In this document: piece after piece, positions 1 to 9,633 of the stretch
Layout: each line of letters begins with the position of its first letter
Numbering within the stretch: position 1 is the stretch's first letter
Assembly: GCA_027533385.1 (NCBI GenBank)
Contig: JAPZUE010000007.1
Location: 186,001 to 250,000, forward strand
Direction of reading: 5' to 3'
Length of the DNA stretch: 64,000 nt
Source of the DNA: Rhizobium sp.
Lineage (GTDB): Bacteria > Pseudomonadota > Alphaproteobacteria > Rhizobiales > Rhizobiaceae
Notes under the pieces: model-generated
The model's database searches: none
Told to the model about the DNA's origin: nothing
Seen by the model: the letters and a program-made list of their open reading frames with translations, nothing else
Translations under genes and position numbers: made by a program

Positions 1-1
1 C

Positions 2-28
2 CGTTTCAGCATGGCGAACCAGTTCTAA
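2..28 (+). CDS. C-terminal tail of upstream gene, probably bamA
   Basis: The frame reads eight residues, RFSMANQF, and a TAA stop. A terminal phenylalanine after alternating residues is the usual C-terminal signature of outer-membrane beta-barrel proteins. The gene preceding lpxD in alphaproteobacteria is normally bamA, the barrel-assembly factor, so that is the likely owner. Only nine codons are visible, so identity rests on position and the final aromatic residue. Confidence 0.45.
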   Translation, partial: RFSMANQF

Positions 29-78
29 GGCTGGCTGTCCAGAACTGCTGACAGGTTGACGTTCTGGAGCGTTTGCTG

Positions 79-1143
79 ATGAACCATAATCACTTCTTTC
101 CGCCCCATGCCGGGGTGACCCTGGCTGCGCTTGCAGTCCAGACTGGGGCGGAATTGCAGGATCAGAGCCAGGGAGAGCGGATCGTCAGGTCCGTATCTCC
201 GGTGGGCCGCGCGAAGGAGGGCGATGTCTGTTACATCCTCTCCCGTCGCAACCGGGACGAGCTGGCCACGTGCCAGGCCACCGCGATCTTCTGTGAAAAG
301 CCGCTTCTCTCCTTCATCCCGCCGCACCTCCCCGTTCTGATTGCAAAAAGCGCCCATACCGCTTTTGCCTTGGCAGGCGCGATTCTGCATCCGCAAGGGC
401 TGAAGCCGCCCTTGATGACCTCGGAGCCCGCGAAGATTTCCCCGGCGGCCTATGTCGATCCCACGGCGCGTCTCGAAGACGGCGTGGAAATCGAGGCCAT
501 GGCCGTGATCGGAGCAGACGTCGAGATTGGAAGTGGTACGCGGATTGGCCCGGGCGCGGTCATCGGTCCGGGTGTGCGGATCGGTCGCGACTGCGTCATC
601 GCCGCTGGCGCGACCATTCAGGTTGCCCTGATCGGCAACAATGTCATCATTCACAACGGTGCTCGCATCGGCCAGGACGGCTTCGGTTACGCGCCCGGTC
701 CGCGCGGCATGCTGAAAATCGTTCAGATTGGTCGCGTGATCATCCAGGATCATGTCGAGATCGGTGCGAACACGACAATCGATCGCGGCACCATGGACGA
801 TACGGTGATCGGCGAGGGAACCAAGATCGACAATCTTGTGCAGGTTGGACACAACGTGCGCATCGGCCGCCATTGCGGCATTGTCAGCCAGGTCGGGATC
901 GCCGGCAGCACGATCATTGGTGATGGTGTGATGATCGGCGGCGCCGCCGGCGTCAACGGACACATCAAGATCGGCGACGGTGCCCAGATCGCCGCCATGA
1001 GCGGTGTGCTTGCGGACGTGCCTCCGGGTGAGAAATATGGCGGCGTTCCGGCCCGCCCGTTGAAGGATTATCTGCGCGAAGTGGCCGATACGTTGAGCCG
1101 CTATGACAGTCGCGCCAAGGAGAAGGGAGCCAGCAATGACTGA
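79..1143 (+). CDS. lpxD: UDP-3-O-(3-hydroxymyristoyl)glucosamine N-acyltransferase LpxD
   Basis: Third step of lipid A synthesis: adds a second 3-hydroxyacyl chain, from acyl-ACP, to the glucosamine nitrogen. The 354-residue product has an N-terminal uridine-binding domain (about 1-110) and a long left-handed beta-helix of hexapeptide repeats (about 120-330). The VGHN segment in the helix holds the expected catalytic histidine. I chose ATG at 79 because GGAG lies 9 bases upstream; an in-frame TTG at 73 is the alternative. It opens the lpxD-fabZ-lpxA-lpxI-lpxB cluster, and its stop overlaps the fabZ start. Confidence 0.95.
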   Translation: MNHNHFFPPHAGVTLAALAVQTGAELQDQSQGERIVRSVSPVGRAKEGDVCYILSRRNRDELATCQATAIFCEKPLLSFIPPHLPVLIAKSAHTAFALAGAILHPQGLKPPLMTSEPAKISPAAYVDPTARLEDGVEIEAMAVIGADVEIGSGTRIGPGAVIGPGVRIGRDCVIAAGATIQVALIGNNVIIHNGARIGQDGFGYAPGPRGMLKIVQIGRVIIQDHVEIGANTTIDRGTMDDTVIGEGTKIDNLVQVGHNVRIGRHCGIVSQVGIAGSTIIGDGVMIGGAAGVNGHIKIGDGAQIAAMSGVLADVPPGEKYGGVPARPLKDYLREVADTLSRYDSRAKEKGASND

Positions 1144-1603
1144 ACTCGCGAAAAGCGAATTGGGATCGGCTGATATCCTCGAGATCATGAAGCTTCTGCC
1201 CCACCGCTATCCCTTCCTGCTGGTGGACAAGATCATCGAGATTGACGGCGACAACTCCGCCATCGGCATCAAGAACGTGACGGCCAATGAGCCGCATTTT
1301 ACCGGTCACTTTCCGGAAAGCCCGATCATGCCGGGCGTGCTGCTGATCGAAGGTATGGCCCAGACGGCCGGTGCGATTTGCGCGCGCAAGGAAGGCGAGG
1401 CCGGCAATCTCGTCTACTTCATGACGATAGACAATGCCCGTTTCCGCAAGCCGGTCGTTCCCGGTGACCGAGTCGAGTATCATGTCGTCAAGCAGAAGCA
1501 GCGCGGCAATATCTGGAAATTCCACTGCGACGCCAAGGTTGACGGAGCACTGGTGGCGGAAGCCGATATCGGTGCGATGATCATGCGCAAGGATCAGAAA
1601 TGA
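1136..1603 (+). CDS. fabZ: 3-hydroxyacyl-ACP dehydratase FabZ
   Basis: Dehydrates 3-hydroxyacyl-ACP in fatty acid elongation, competing with LpxA and LpxD for the same acyl-ACP pool, which explains its place between them. The 155-residue hotdog-fold protein carries HRYPFLLVD near the N-terminus, then [19 protein letters not shown], which contains the catalytic His and the helix Glu. Start ATG at 1136 overlaps the lpxD stop (ATGACTGA), and the stop overlaps the lpxA start (ATGA), suggesting translational coupling. Length is typical. Confidence 0.96.
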   Translation: MTELAKSELGSADILEIMKLLPHRYPFLLVDKIIEIDGDNSAIGIKNVTANEPHFTGHFPESPIMPGVLLIEGMAQTAGAICARKEGEAGNLVYFMTIDNARFRKPVVPGDRVEYHVVKQKQRGNIWKFHCDAKVDGALVAEADIGAMIMRKDQK

Positions 1604-2415
1604 GCCGGATTGCCGCAAGCGCCGTCATTCATCCGATGGCCGTGATCGAAGACGGCGCGGTGATCGGCGAGAATGTCAAGATCGGTCCCTTCTGCCGCGT
1701 CGGTTCTCGCGTGACGCTCAAGGATGGCGTCGAGCTCGTCTCGAATGCCGTTGTCACCGGTTTAACGGAGATCGGCGCCGGCTCGACGATCCATCCCATG
1801 GCCGTGATTGGTGGTGTCTCCCAGAGCCTTCACGAAGCTGGTGAAGATTCGCGATTGGTGGTCGGTGAAAACTGCACCATGCGCGAAGGCGTGACCATGA
1901 ACTGCGGCACCGTTGGCGGTGGCGGGATTACCAGCGTTGGCAACAACTGCCTCTTCCTGGCCAATTCCCATGTGGCGCATGATTGCATCCTCGGCAACGA
2001 CATCATCCTGTCGAACAATGTGATGCTCGCCGGCCATGTCCGCGTGGAAGACCGCGCGATCCTGAGTGGCGGCTGCGCCGTGCATCAGTTCACCCGCATC
2101 GGGCGTCACGCCTTTATTGGCGGCCTGTCTGCCGTGAGCTACGACGTCATTCCCTATGGCATGCTGAACGGCAATCCCGGCATTCTCGGCGGCTTGAACG
2201 TGGTCGGCATGACCCGCGCCGGCATCGAGCGCGCGGTGATCCACCAGGTACGCCGCGCCTTCAAGCAGATCTTCGAGAGCGAAGGCTCTGCCCGCGCCAA
2301 TGCGGCGGCTATCCGCGACGAATATCTCGACTGCGCACCGGTCATCGAAATCCTTGATTTCATCGCCGCTGAAAGCGATCGGGCGCTGTCGTCGCCCAAT
2401 CGCGGCAAGAACTGA
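1600..2415 (+). CDS. lpxA: UDP-N-acetylglucosamine O-acyltransferase LpxA
   Basis: First step of lipid A synthesis: transfers a 3-hydroxyacyl chain from ACP to the 3-hydroxyl of UDP-GlcNAc. The 271-residue product is a hexapeptide-repeat left-handed beta-helix (about 1-190) with a C-terminal helical domain. The NSHVAHDC segment holds the expected catalytic His, and [15 protein letters not shown] matches the conserved acyl-chain region. ATGA overlap with fabZ. The four-base gap to lpxI indicates one transcript. Confidence 0.96.
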   Translation: MSRIAASAVIHPMAVIEDGAVIGENVKIGPFCRVGSRVTLKDGVELVSNAVVTGLTEIGAGSTIHPMAVIGGVSQSLHEAGEDSRLVVGENCTMREGVTMNCGTVGGGGITSVGNNCLFLANSHVAHDCILGNDIILSNNVMLAGHVRVEDRAILSGGCAVHQFTRIGRHAFIGGLSAVSYDVIPYGMLNGNPGILGGLNVVGMTRAGIERAVIHQVRRAFKQIFESEGSARANAAAIRDEYLDCAPVIEILDFIAAESDRALSSPNRGKN

Positions 2416-2418
2416 CCC

Positions 2419-3306
2419 ATGACGGCGGCCGCTCGGACTGACGGCCTGCCGCGGAAAGGTCGCCTTGCGATCATCGCCGGCAGCGGAAAACTGCCGCTCT
2501 TCCTTGCAGAAGCCGCCCGTGAGGCCGGAGAAAGCCCCTTCGTCCTTCGCCTGAAGAACGAGGCCGATGACATCTGGCAGGGGTTCGACAATGCCGTGAT
2601 CGGCGTGGGCGACATGGCCGGCCTGTCGGCCGTGTTTCGCCAGCATGATATTCGAAGGGTTGTCATGTCGGGCGCGGTCAAGCGACGCCCCGCTTTCGGT
2701 GAAATCAGGGTCAACTGGAAGTCCATTCTCAAGCTGCCGATGGCAATCCGCACGTTGCTGGCGGGCGGTGACGACGCGGTCCTTCGCATGGTGATCTCAC
2801 TGATCGAGGCCCAGGGCTGCGAAGTTCTCGGTGCCCATGAGATTCTGCCAGGCCTGCTTGCGACTGTCGGTCCGATCGGCGCTGTCACGCCGACAGCCGA
2901 CGACCTCAAGGACATAGACCGAGCCGCCGACGCTGCCGAAGCGCTCGGCAGGCTCGACGTGGGGCAGGGGTCGGTCTCGGTCGGTGGCCGCATCGTGGCG
3001 CTGGAAGGCGTCGAGGGGACAGATGCCATGCTCTCCCGGGTTCGGGAGCTCAGGGGCGATGGGCGCATCTCTCAGCGTCGCAAGGGTGTTCTGGTGAAGC
3101 TTTGCAAGCCGCAGCAGGATTTGCGCGCCGATCTTCCGACCATCGGCGTGTCGACGGTCGAAAACGCCAAGGCTGCAGGCCTTGCAGGTATTGCCGTGGA
3201 GGCGGGGCGCGCGCTTGTGGTGGAGCGCGAGGCCGTGATCCTCGCGGCTGATGCCGCCGGGCTTTTCGTGGTCGGCATTGACCGCATGGGCAGGGAGCAG
3301 GCCTGA
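2419..3306 (+). CDS. lpxI: UDP-2,3-diacylglucosamine diphosphatase LpxI
   Basis: Hydrolyses UDP-2,3-diacylglucosamine to lipid X plus UMP. LpxI (formerly DUF1009) replaces the unrelated LpxH in alphaproteobacteria. The 295-residue product starts with a GxGKLPLFLAEAA segment, has a central VMSGAVKRRP motif and ends with the family's C-terminal domain around KPQQDLRADLPTIG, an Asp-rich stretch in the region where the catalytic Asp of the family lies. It overlaps lpxB by one base (TGATG). Confidence 0.94.
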   Translation: MTAAARTDGLPRKGRLAIIAGSGKLPLFLAEAAREAGESPFVLRLKNEADDIWQGFDNAVIGVGDMAGLSAVFRQHDIRRVVMSGAVKRRPAFGEIRVNWKSILKLPMAIRTLLAGGDDAVLRMVISLIEAQGCEVLGAHEILPGLLATVGPIGAVTPTADDLKDIDRAADAAEALGRLDVGQGSVSVGGRIVALEGVEGTDAMLSRVRELRGDGRISQRRKGVLVKLCKPQQDLRADLPTIGVSTVENAKAAGLAGIAVEAGRALVVEREAVILAADAAGLFVVGIDRMGREQA

Positions 3307-4481
3307 TGACGGACAAACCGCTGAAGATTGCCGTAATCGCCGGCGAAGTGTCCGGAGATCTTCTGGGTGCCGATCTGATCGCGCATTTGAAGACGATGCA
3401 CTCAGGACCCATCGAACTCCTCGGCGTCGGCGGCGAAGCGCTGGAGGCTCAGGGCTTGAAGTCACTCTTCGACTTCTCCGAGCTTTCGATCATGGGGGTC
3501 ACGCAGGTCCTGTCGAAATTGCCCCGGCTGATCAAGCTGATCTCCTGGACCGCAGAAGAGATCGTCAAAGCAAGGCCGGATCTGCTTCTGATCGTCGACA
3601 GTCCCGATTTCACCCATCGGGTGGCCAGGAAGGTCAGGCGCGGATTGCCCGATCTGCCGGTCGTGAATTATGTCTGCCCCAGCGTTTGGGCCTGGAAGGA
3701 ATACCGCGCCAAGGCCATGCTCGACTATGTCGATGCCGTGCTGGCGGTGCTGCCCTTCGAGCCCGCCGTGATGCAGCGGCTCGGTGGACCCGACACGCAC
3801 TTTGTCGGGCACCGCCTTGCAAGCCATCCGGATATTCGCCGCGTGCGCGAGGCGCGCAAGGCGAGGGGCACAAGGCCTGTCGGCGAGAAGCGCACGATCC
3901 TTCTGCTGCCCGGGTCACGCGGTGGCGAGATTACCCAGCTTCTGCCCATCTTCGGGCAGGCGATGGACGAGTTTGTTGCCCGCAACGGCGAGACGCGCTT
4001 TGTCCTGCCGACCGTACCGCGCCAGGAGGCACGCGTTCGGGAGATCACCGCAGGTTGGGCGCTGAGACCGGAGATCGTGCTGGGGGATGAGGCGAAGTGG
4101 CGCGCTTTCGAAGAGGCCGACGCCGCCATTGCCGCTTCCGGGACCGTGATCCTGGAACTGGCACTCGCCCATGTCCCTGTCGCCTCGACCTACAAGGGTG
4201 ACTGGATCATCCGCATGCTGAGCCACCGCATCAAGATCTGGACCGGAGCACTGCCGAACCTGATTGCCGATTACGCGGTGGTTCCGGAATATTTCAACGA
4301 TGTTCTGCGGCCCGCAAGCCTCGTTCGCTGGGCCGAGCGGCTCTCGACCGAGACACCGCAGCGTGTGGCGATGCTCGCAGGCTACGACGATGTCTGGCAT
4401 CGCCTGTCGACGGAACGGCCGGCCGGAGAAGCCGGCGCAGCCGTGGTTCTGTCGCTTCTGGAAAGAAGAGGGCGGCTCTAA
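3306..4481 (+). CDS. lpxB: Lipid A disaccharide synthase LpxB
   Basis: Glycosyltransferase family 19 enzyme that joins lipid X and UDP-2,3-diacylglucosamine into the lipid A disaccharide at the inner membrane face. The 391-residue product begins [16 protein letters not shown], has [18 protein letters not shown] in the N-terminal lobe and [10 protein letters not shown] in the C-terminal lobe, all hallmarks of LpxB. It is the last gene of the cluster. Its stop overlaps by four bases the stop of the convergent COG0523 gene. Confidence 0.96.
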   Translation: MTDKPLKIAVIAGEVSGDLLGADLIAHLKTMHSGPIELLGVGGEALEAQGLKSLFDFSELSIMGVTQVLSKLPRLIKLISWTAEEIVKARPDLLLIVDSPDFTHRVARKVRRGLPDLPVVNYVCPSVWAWKEYRAKAMLDYVDAVLAVLPFEPAVMQRLGGPDTHFVGHRLASHPDIRRVREARKARGTRPVGEKRTILLLPGSRGGEITQLLPIFGQAMDEFVARNGETRFVLPTVPRQEARVREITAGWALRPEIVLGDEAKWRAFEEADAAIAASGTVILELALAHVPVASTYKGDWIIRMLSHRIKIWTGALPNLIADYAVVPEYFNDVLRPASLVRWAERLSTETPQRVAMLAGYDDVWHRLSTERPAGEAGAAVVLSLLERRGRL

Positions 4482-5668
4482 GCCCAGCGGACAAAGGGAT
4501 CTGGGAGAGCCTCCCAGGCCGACGGCGTAAACGCCTTGGCCGGTACCAGGCATGCATCCAGCTCCGCCTCGATCCTCTGCCGGTTCATGGGGTCGGCACC
4601 GATGAAGACAATCTCCTGCCGCCGGTCTCCCCATTCCTTGTCGAGATAGGGTGCCATCGCGTTCATGAAGTCCGGATCGTCCGGCCAGCGCGACTTTGGT
4701 ACTGAGGCCCACCACAGGCCCATTTTGGTCGTCCGCACAAGGGGTCCAGCCTGGCTCAGTTCCCCCACATGATGCGGACGGGTGGCGAGCCAGAAGAAGC
4801 CTTTGGCGCGGATCACACCCGGCCAGGATTGGTCGAGAAAGGCCCGGAAGCGGCTGGGATCGAAGGGCGCGCGGGCGCGGTAGACAAAGGAACGGATGCC
4901 GTATTCCTCGGTTTCCGGAACATGGTCGCGGAAGCCATGCAGCTCCTTGAACCACAGCGGATGGGTCTCTGCCTTGGCAAAGTCGAAGAGACCTGTCCCG
5001 AGAATGTCTTTTGCCGCGACCTTGGCGAAATCTGTTTCAATGACGCGTGCATCGGCATTGAGGCCGGCAATGATCTTGCGCGCAGCATCGAGCTGATCCG
5101 GCGTTGCCGTCCCGACCTTGTTGAGAATGATCACATCGGCAAATTCGATCTGCTCGACGAGCAGATCGACCAGCGTCCGGTTATCCCCTTCGCCGGCCGT
5201 CTCGCCACGATCGGCGAGAAAATCACTCGACGAATAGTCGCCGATCAGATTGGCTGCGTCGACAACCGTCACCATCGTATCGAGTTGCGCGATGTCGGAC
5301 AGGCTGCGGCCCTCCTCGTCACGAAAATCGAACGTCGTGGCGATCGGCAGCGGCTCGGCAATGCCGGTTGCCTCGATCAAGAGGTAGTCGAAACGTCCCT
5401 GCTCGGCGAGCCCACGCACCTCGTTCAGGAGGTCGTCGCGCAGCGTGCAACAGATGCAGCCATTGCTCATCTCGACAAGCTGTTCTTGGGTGCGGGAGAG
5501 GGCAGCATCACCACCGCGCACAAGGGCCGCGTCGATGTTGACCTCGCTCATGTCGTTGACGATGACGGCGACACGCAAACCCTCGCGATTGGCAAGAACG
5601 TGGTTGAGCAGCGTCGTTTTACCGGCACCAAGGAAACCGGAGAGAACGGTGACAGGAAGTTTTTTCAT
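4478..5668 (-). CDS. COG0523 GTPase, putative zinc metallochaperone
   Basis: A 396-residue CobW/COG0523 GTPase. It shows the P-loop [13 protein letters not shown] near the N-terminus, the metal-binding GCICC motif at about residue 72, the NKVG guanine-recognition motif, and a C-terminal CobW_C domain. Members under Zur control (ZigA/YeiR/ZagA types) are thought to deliver zinc to client enzymes during deficiency. A Zur-like box lies 15 bases before its start, and the znu genes and zur follow. The specific client cannot be read from sequence. Confidence 0.88.
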   Translation of the reverse strand: MKKLPVTVLSGFLGAGKTTLLNHVLANREGLRVAVIVNDMSEVNIDAALVRGGDAALSRTQEQLVEMSNGCICCTLRDDLLNEVRGLAEQGRFDYLLIEATGIAEPLPIATTFDFRDEEGRSLSDIAQLDTMVTVVDAANLIGDYSSSDFLADRGETAGEGDNRTLVDLLVEQIEFADVIILNKVGTATPDQLDAARKIIAGLNADARVIETDFAKVAAKDILGTGLFDFAKAETHPLWFKELHGFRDHVPETEEYGIRSFVYRARAPFDPSRFRAFLDQSWPGVIRAKGFFWLATRPHHVGELSQAGPLVRTTKMGLWWASVPKSRWPDDPDFMNAMAPYLDKEWGDRRQEIVFIGADPMNRQRIEAELDACLVPAKAFTPSAWEALPDPFVRWA

Positions 5669-5682
5669 GATGAGCTCATTAA

Positions 5683-5699
5683 ATGTAATAACATAACAT
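5683..5699 (-). promoter_or_regulatory. Zur-like operator of the COG0523 gene
   Basis: ATGTAATAACATAACAT fits a palindrome ATGTnATnnnATnACAT. The same GTnATnnnATnAC core occurs twice between znuA and znuC. It lies 15 bases upstream of the COG0523 start codon, where bound Zur would block transcription when zinc is plentiful. The assignment rests on symmetry, on matching sites and on gene content. Confidence 0.72.
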
Positions 5700-5710
5700 A
5701 AACAGATCCG

Positions 5711-5737
5711 AAAAAGGCGGAACCGTGGTCCCGCCTT
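5711..5737 (-). terminator. Probable terminator of znuA
   Basis: On the minus strand an inverted repeat with arms AAGGCGG and CCGCCTT, extended inward by ACC/GGT with one mismatch, is followed by a run of T. It lies 23 bases after the znuA stop and before the divergently placed COG0523 operator. Confidence 0.65.
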
Positions 5738-5759
5738 CTTGCCCGGGGGAGGGAGAGGA

Positions 5760-6827
5760 TCACTGCGACAGGCAGGTGCTCATCGACGTTGCGAGGTTGC
5801 GCATCAGCTGGCCATAGAGCGCGGGGCCGGCCTCCAGCGCGCCGCCTTCCGGATCAAGCACGCCCGACTTCGCCTTTGTGCCTTCTGTCACCACGCCGAT
5901 AAGCTTCGGCTCGAACTGCGGCTCCGCGAACACGCAGGCAGCACCCAGTTCTTCGATCTTGGCATGGATGGACGAGAGGCGCTCGGCGCCCGGCATGGTC
6001 TCGGGGCTGACGGTCACGGAACCGGCCACTCTCACGCCGTAGCGTTTCTCGAAATACTGGTAGGCGTCATGGAAAACGATGAACGGCTTTTCCAGGACCG
6101 GTTTCAACTGCGCGGCAATCTCGGCATCAAGCGCGTCGATCTCCGCATTCAGGGCGGTCAGGTTGGCCTCATAGGTGGCCTTGTTCGAAGGATCGACCTC
6201 GGCAAGACTTTTCGCGATATCGGCCGCCATCGCCTTGGCATTGGTGGGGTCGAGCCAGAGATGCATGTCGATGCCGCCATGCTCGTGCTCGTCATGGGCA
6301 TGATCGCCATGCGCGTGCTCATCGTGACCGTCCGATGCTGCAGCCTTCTCCGCACCATGGTCGTGGCCATCCTCGTGAGCATGATCATGTCCATGCTCCT
6401 CCGCCTCACCATGGGCATGCTCACCGCCTTCCTTGGCATGCTCGCCGTGATCATGGCCCTCGAAGGCGCCACCTTCCCGGAAGGGCAGTTTCGTCAGGCC
6501 ATCGGCATCTTCGAGCTCGACCACCTTGGCATCCTTCGGCAGCGCCTCCAGGGGCTTTTCGAGGAAGGCCTCAAGGCCAGGGCCGACCCAGAAGATAAGA
6601 TCGGCATTTTCCAGCGCACGCGCATTGGACGGCTTCAGCGTGTAGGTATGCGGGGACGCAGCACCCTCGACAATCAGCGAGGGCTCACCCACGCCCTTCA
6701 TGATCGAGGCGACAAGCGAATGCACCGGTTTGATCGAAACCACGACGTCGGGAGCGGCGGACGCCAGTGTCGGCGAGAGAATGAGAAACGCCGTCGAGGC
6801 AGCCAGTCCGAGGCGATAGCGGGTCAT
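5760..6827 (-). CDS. znuA: Zinc ABC transporter substrate-binding protein ZnuA
   Basis: Periplasmic high-affinity zinc-binding protein (cluster 9 family), 355 residues. It has a cleavable signal peptide ending near ALASA (residues 1-24) and the [13 protein letters not shown] segment containing a metal-ligand His. A His/Asp/Glu-rich loop of about 55 residues (roughly 122-178) is typical of ZnuA and is thought to gather zinc. MHLWLDP and [14 protein letters not shown] supply further ligands. It is divergent from znuC across a region with two Zur-like boxes. Confidence 0.94.
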   Translation of the reverse strand: MTRYRLGLAASTAFLILSPTLASAAPDVVVSIKPVHSLVASIMKGVGEPSLIVEGAASPHTYTLKPSNARALENADLIFWVGPGLEAFLEKPLEALPKDAKVVELEDADGLTKLPFREGGAFEGHDHGEHAKEGGEHAHGEAEEHGHDHAHEDGHDHGAEKAAASDGHDEHAHGDHAHDEHEHGGIDMHLWLDPTNAKAMAADIAKSLAEVDPSNKATYEANLTALNAEIDALDAEIAAQLKPVLEKPFIVFHDAYQYFEKRYGVRVAGSVTVSPETMPGAERLSSIHAKIEELGAACVFAEPQFEPKLIGVVTEGTKAKSGVLDPEGGALEAGPALYGQLMRNLATSMSTCLSQ

Positions 6828-6848
6828 GCAAAGCTCCTGCGAGTGGTT

Positions 6849-6865
6849 ATGTAATACTATTACCT
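6849..6865. promoter_or_regulatory. Zur-like operator, znuA-proximal
   Basis: ATGTAATACTATTACCT contains the perfect palindrome GTAATA-C-TATTAC (6851-6863) and the GTnATnnnATnAC core shared with the other two boxes. It lies 22 bases before the znuA start, on the znuA side of the divergent promoter region. Its centre is 22 bp from that of the second box, about two helical turns. Confidence 0.72.
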
Positions 6866-6870
6866 GCGTT

Positions 6871-6887
6871 GCGTTATGCTATAACGT
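6871..6887. promoter_or_regulatory. Zur-like operator, znuC-proximal
   Basis: GCGTTATGCTATAACGT contains the palindrome CGTTAT-nnn-ATAACG (6872-6886) with the same GTnATnnnATnAC core. It sits 40 bases upstream of the chosen znuC start. Together with the neighbouring box it would let Zur control znuA in one direction and znuC-znuB-zur in the other. Confidence 0.72.
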
Positions 6888-6927
6888 GTGGCATAGGAGG
6901 TGGCAACATCAAAATCTCGAGAACTCC

Positions 6928-7863
6928 ATGAATGCCATGAAATCACGGGAGGCCGCGCCGCTGGTGTCGCTGACCGGCGCCGGTGTCAGCAGAAACGGTC
7001 GTTGGCTGGTGCGCGGCGTCGACTTTTCCGTCCGCCCGGGTGAAATCGTGACCCTGATCGGCCCTAATGGTTCCGGCAAATCCACCAGTGCCAAGATGGC
7101 GATTGGCGTGATCAAGGCGGACGAGGGCAGGGTGGAGCGCAAGCCCGGTCTCACGGTCGGCTACGTCCCGCAGCGGCTGACGGTCGACTGGACCATGCCG
7201 CTGACCGTTCGCCGGCTGATGACCCTCACCGCACCGCTTTCCACGTTCGAGGTGGAAAGCGCGCTTGAGGCTGTCGGCATCGCGCATCTTGCCAATGCCG
7301 AAGTGCAGCATTTGTCGGGTGGCGAGTTCCAGCGCGCGCTTCTTGCCCGTGCCATGGCCAGAAAGCCGGATATCCTGGTGCTCGATGAACCCGTCCAGGG
7401 TGTCGATTTCTCGGGTGAAATTGCTCTGTATGATCTGATCACCTCGATCCGAAATACGAACGGCTGCGGCATCCTGCTGATCTCCCACGACCTGCATGTG
7501 GTGATGGCCGAAACCGATACGGTGATCTGTCTCAACGGCCATGTCTGCTGCCGCGGAACGCCGGCGGCCGTCAGCCAAAGCCCTGAATACATGCGGCTCT
7601 TCGGCGCCAAGGCGGCCCAGACTCTGGCCGTCTACAGCCACGACCACGATCACACCCATCTGCCCGATGGACGCGTTCTGCATGCCGATGGCAGCGTCAC
7701 GGACCATTGCCATCCGGATGACGGCCACCACCATCACGATGAGCATGATCACCATCATGACCACGATCACGACCATCATCACCACGACCACAGTCATGAC
7801 CATGACCACGCGCATGGCGTTGCTGCCGTCGTGAAGGACAGGGAGCATGGCCATGCTGGATGA
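6928..7863 (+). CDS. znuC: Zinc ABC transporter ATP-binding protein ZnuC, histidine-rich tail
   Basis: ATPase of the zinc importer, 311 residues from the chosen start. Walker A is LIGPNGSGKST, the signature is LSGGEFQR, Walker B is ILVLDEPVQGVD, and the switch His lies in LLISHDLH. The last 75 or so residues hold about 28 histidines in HD-type repeats, a possible cytoplasmic zinc-binding or sensing tail. ATG at 6928 is the first in-frame ATG close to the conserved sequence. An AGGAGG at 6895-6900 is too far upstream to serve it, so the start is not certain. The stop overlaps the znuB start region. Confidence 0.93.
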   Translation: MNAMKSREAAPLVSLTGAGVSRNGRWLVRGVDFSVRPGEIVTLIGPNGSGKSTSAKMAIGVIKADEGRVERKPGLTVGYVPQRLTVDWTMPLTVRRLMTLTAPLSTFEVESALEAVGIAHLANAEVQHLSGGEFQRALLARAMARKPDILVLDEPVQGVDFSGEIALYDLITSIRNTNGCGILLISHDLHVVMAETDTVICLNGHVCCRGTPAAVSQSPEYMRLFGAKAAQTLAVYSHDHDHTHLPDGRVLHADGSVTDHCHPDDGHHHHDEHDHHHDHDHDHHHHDHSHDHDHAHGVAAVVKDREHGHAG

Positions 7864-8668
7864 TTTCTTTGTCCGCGCCATTCTCGCCGGCATCGGTCTC
7901 GCCCTGACCACCGGTCCGCTTGGCTGTTTCGTCATCTGGCGGCGCATGGCCTATTTCGGCGACACCATGGCTCATTCGGCGCTCCTGGGTGTGGCGCTGT
8001 CGCTGTTCTTCTCGTTGAACCTGATGATCAGCGTGTTTGTCGTCGCCTCCATGGTCTCGCTGATCCTGATCGTCCTGCAGAAGCGCCAGGGGCTGTCGGC
8101 TGACGCTCTCCTGGGCATCCTGAGCCATGCCACGCTCGCGATCGGCTTGGTCATGGTCGCCTTCATGAGTTGGGTCCGCTTCGACCTCATCGCCTTCCTG
8201 TTCGGCGATATCCTCGCGGTAACCCCGACGGACGTCGCCATTGTCTGGATCGGGGGCCTTTTCGTCCTCGCCATCATTGCCTGGCTCTGGCGCCCTCTGC
8301 TCGCCGGCACCGTCAATGTCGAACTGGCCGAAGCCGAGGGCATGCAGCCCGAGCGGGCGAGACTGATCTTCATGCTGCTGATGGCGCTGGTCATCGCGAT
8401 TGCCATGAAGATCGTGGGGATCCTCTTGATCACCTCGCTGCTGATCATCCCGGCAGCTGCCGCGCGCCGCTTTGCCTCGACGCCGGAAGTCATGGCGGTT
8501 CTGGCCTCTGTGATCGGTGCGATCGCCGTCGTCATGGGCCTTTTCGGCTCGCTGACCTATGACACCCCATCGGGCCCGTCGATCGTCGTGGCGGCCCTCC
8601 TGCTCTTCCTCGTAAGCCTGCTGCCAAAGCCAGGCATCAGATCCTCAGACGCCAGACCGGGTGCATGA
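7853..8668 (+). CDS. znuB: Zinc ABC transporter permease ZnuB
   Basis: ABC-3 family permease of the zinc importer, 271 residues, with about eight hydrophobic segments. The TGPLGCFVIWRRMAYFGDTMAHSALLG region near the N-terminus is characteristic of ZnuB and MntB-type permeases. ATG at 7853 has GGGA at a proper distance; ATG at 7847 is the alternative. It overlaps the znuC end, and its own stop overlaps the zur start (ATGA), so znuC-znuB-zur is one translationally coupled unit. Confidence 0.94.
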   Translation: MLDDFFVRAILAGIGLALTTGPLGCFVIWRRMAYFGDTMAHSALLGVALSLFFSLNLMISVFVVASMVSLILIVLQKRQGLSADALLGILSHATLAIGLVMVAFMSWVRFDLIAFLFGDILAVTPTDVAIVWIGGLFVLAIIAWLWRPLLAGTVNVELAEAEGMQPERARLIFMLLMALVIAIAMKIVGILLITSLLIIPAAAARRFASTPEVMAVLASVIGAIAVVMGLFGSLTYDTPSGPSIVVAALLLFLVSLLPKPGIRSSDARPGA

Positions 8669-9078
8669 CCATGACCAAGACCGATCTCACGCGCAACCAG
8701 TCCCTCGTCTTCGACGCGCTTGTCCATTCAGACGGGCCGCTATCGGCCTACACGCTGCTCGACAAGCTGCGTGAACATGGCTTTCGCGCGCCTCTGCAGG
8801 TGTACCGAGCGCTCGACAAGCTGGTTGAATTCGGCATGGTCCATCGGCTCGAAAGCCTGAATGCCTTCGTCGCCTGCGCGCACCCGCATGACGGATGCTC
8901 CGGTCATGGCACCGTTGCCTTCATGATCTGCAACAAATGCGGCCATGTCACCGAGTTCCACGACCACGATATCGACCACAAGCTTGCGACGGTGGCGCGG
9001 GGATTGAGGTTCAAGTCGGAGAAAACAACGATCGAGGTGCGCGGGACCTGCTCGTCCTGCGCGGAGATCGCGGCATAG
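8665..9078 (+). CDS. zur: Zinc uptake regulator Zur (Fur family)
   Basis: Fur-family zinc-responsive repressor, 137 residues. It has an N-terminal winged helix (about 5-80) with YRALDKLVEFGMVHRLES, a metal-binding C-terminal domain with CNKCGH and CSSC pairs (structural zinc site), and a His-rich HDHDIDH sensing segment. It is the last gene of the znuCB-zur operon, so the repressor is probably autoregulated through the Zur-like boxes upstream of znuC. Confidence 0.94.
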   Translation: MTMTKTDLTRNQSLVFDALVHSDGPLSAYTLLDKLREHGFRAPLQVYRALDKLVEFGMVHRLESLNAFVACAHPHDGCSGHGTVAFMICNKCGHVTEFHDHDIDHKLATVARGLRFKSEKTTIEVRGTCSSCAEIAA

Positions 9079-9100
9079 AACCCCTGCGCTTACAGGGGTT
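9079..9100. terminator. Bidirectional hairpin between zur and gamma-carbonic anhydrase gene
   Basis: AACCCCTG, a 6-base loop and CAGGGGTT form an eight-pair stem. It begins at the base after the zur stop. The stop codon of the convergent gene lies inside its loop. No long T run follows in either direction, so termination strength is uncertain. Confidence 0.55.
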
Positions 9101-9617
9101 GCAGTCCACCCGCGAAACGACGCCAGTTGCGCACATAGTTTTCGGCTGAGAGCCGCAAGCCCGCAATTGCGATGTCATCCAGTGTCCGGACGACACGCGC
9201 CGGCGATCCGACGATAAGGGAATTGTCCGGGAAAACCTTGCCTTCGGTGATCAGGGAATTGGCACCGACCAGGCAGTTGTCGCCGATGCGGGCGCCGTTG
9301 AGCACCGTCGATCCCATTCCGATCAGCGAGTTATTGCCGATGCTGCAGCCATGAATGATGGCGTGGTGGCCGATGGTGCAGCCCTCGCCGATGGTCACAC
9401 CCTTGCCAGGGTCCGTATGGACCATCACGCCGTCCTGGATATTGGTCCGGGCACCGATCACGATCGGATCATTGTCGCCGCGCAGGACGGCGCCGAACCA
9501 TATGCCGACCTCTTCGCCTAGGCGCACATCGCCGATGACCTGCGCATTGGGTGCCAGCCAGAACTGATCGGCAGCAGGAATCTGCGGGATCCGGTCACCC
9601 AGACGGTAAAGCGGCAT
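9090..9617 (-). CDS. Gamma-carbonic anhydrase family protein
   Basis: A 175-residue left-handed beta-helix protein of the gamma-carbonic anhydrase-like family (YrdA/CaiE/PaaY type). Hexapeptide repeats run through the protein, and VMVHTDPG, IGHHAIIHG and similar segments provide the three zinc-ligand histidines. Whether it hydrates CO2 is unknown; many relatives show little activity. The chosen ATG at 9617 starts the conserved MPLYRLGDR sequence. It lies 16 bases after a small unknown gene on the same strand. Confidence 0.87.
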   Translation of the reverse strand: MPLYRLGDRIPQIPAADQFWLAPNAQVIGDVRLGEEVGIWFGAVLRGDNDPIVIGARTNIQDGVMVHTDPGKGVTIGEGCTIGHHAIIHGCSIGNNSLIGMGSTVLNGARIGDNCLVGANSLITEGKVFPDNSLIVGSPARVVRTLDDIAIAGLRLSAENYVRNWRRFAGGLQPL

Positions 9618-9633
9618 TCGGAAATCGCCTTTT

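Noticed and set aside
7720..7820. Short tandem repeats that could look like a CRISPR or microsatellite
   Set aside because: They are CAY/GAY codons of the histidine-rich ZnuC tail, in frame and without spacers.
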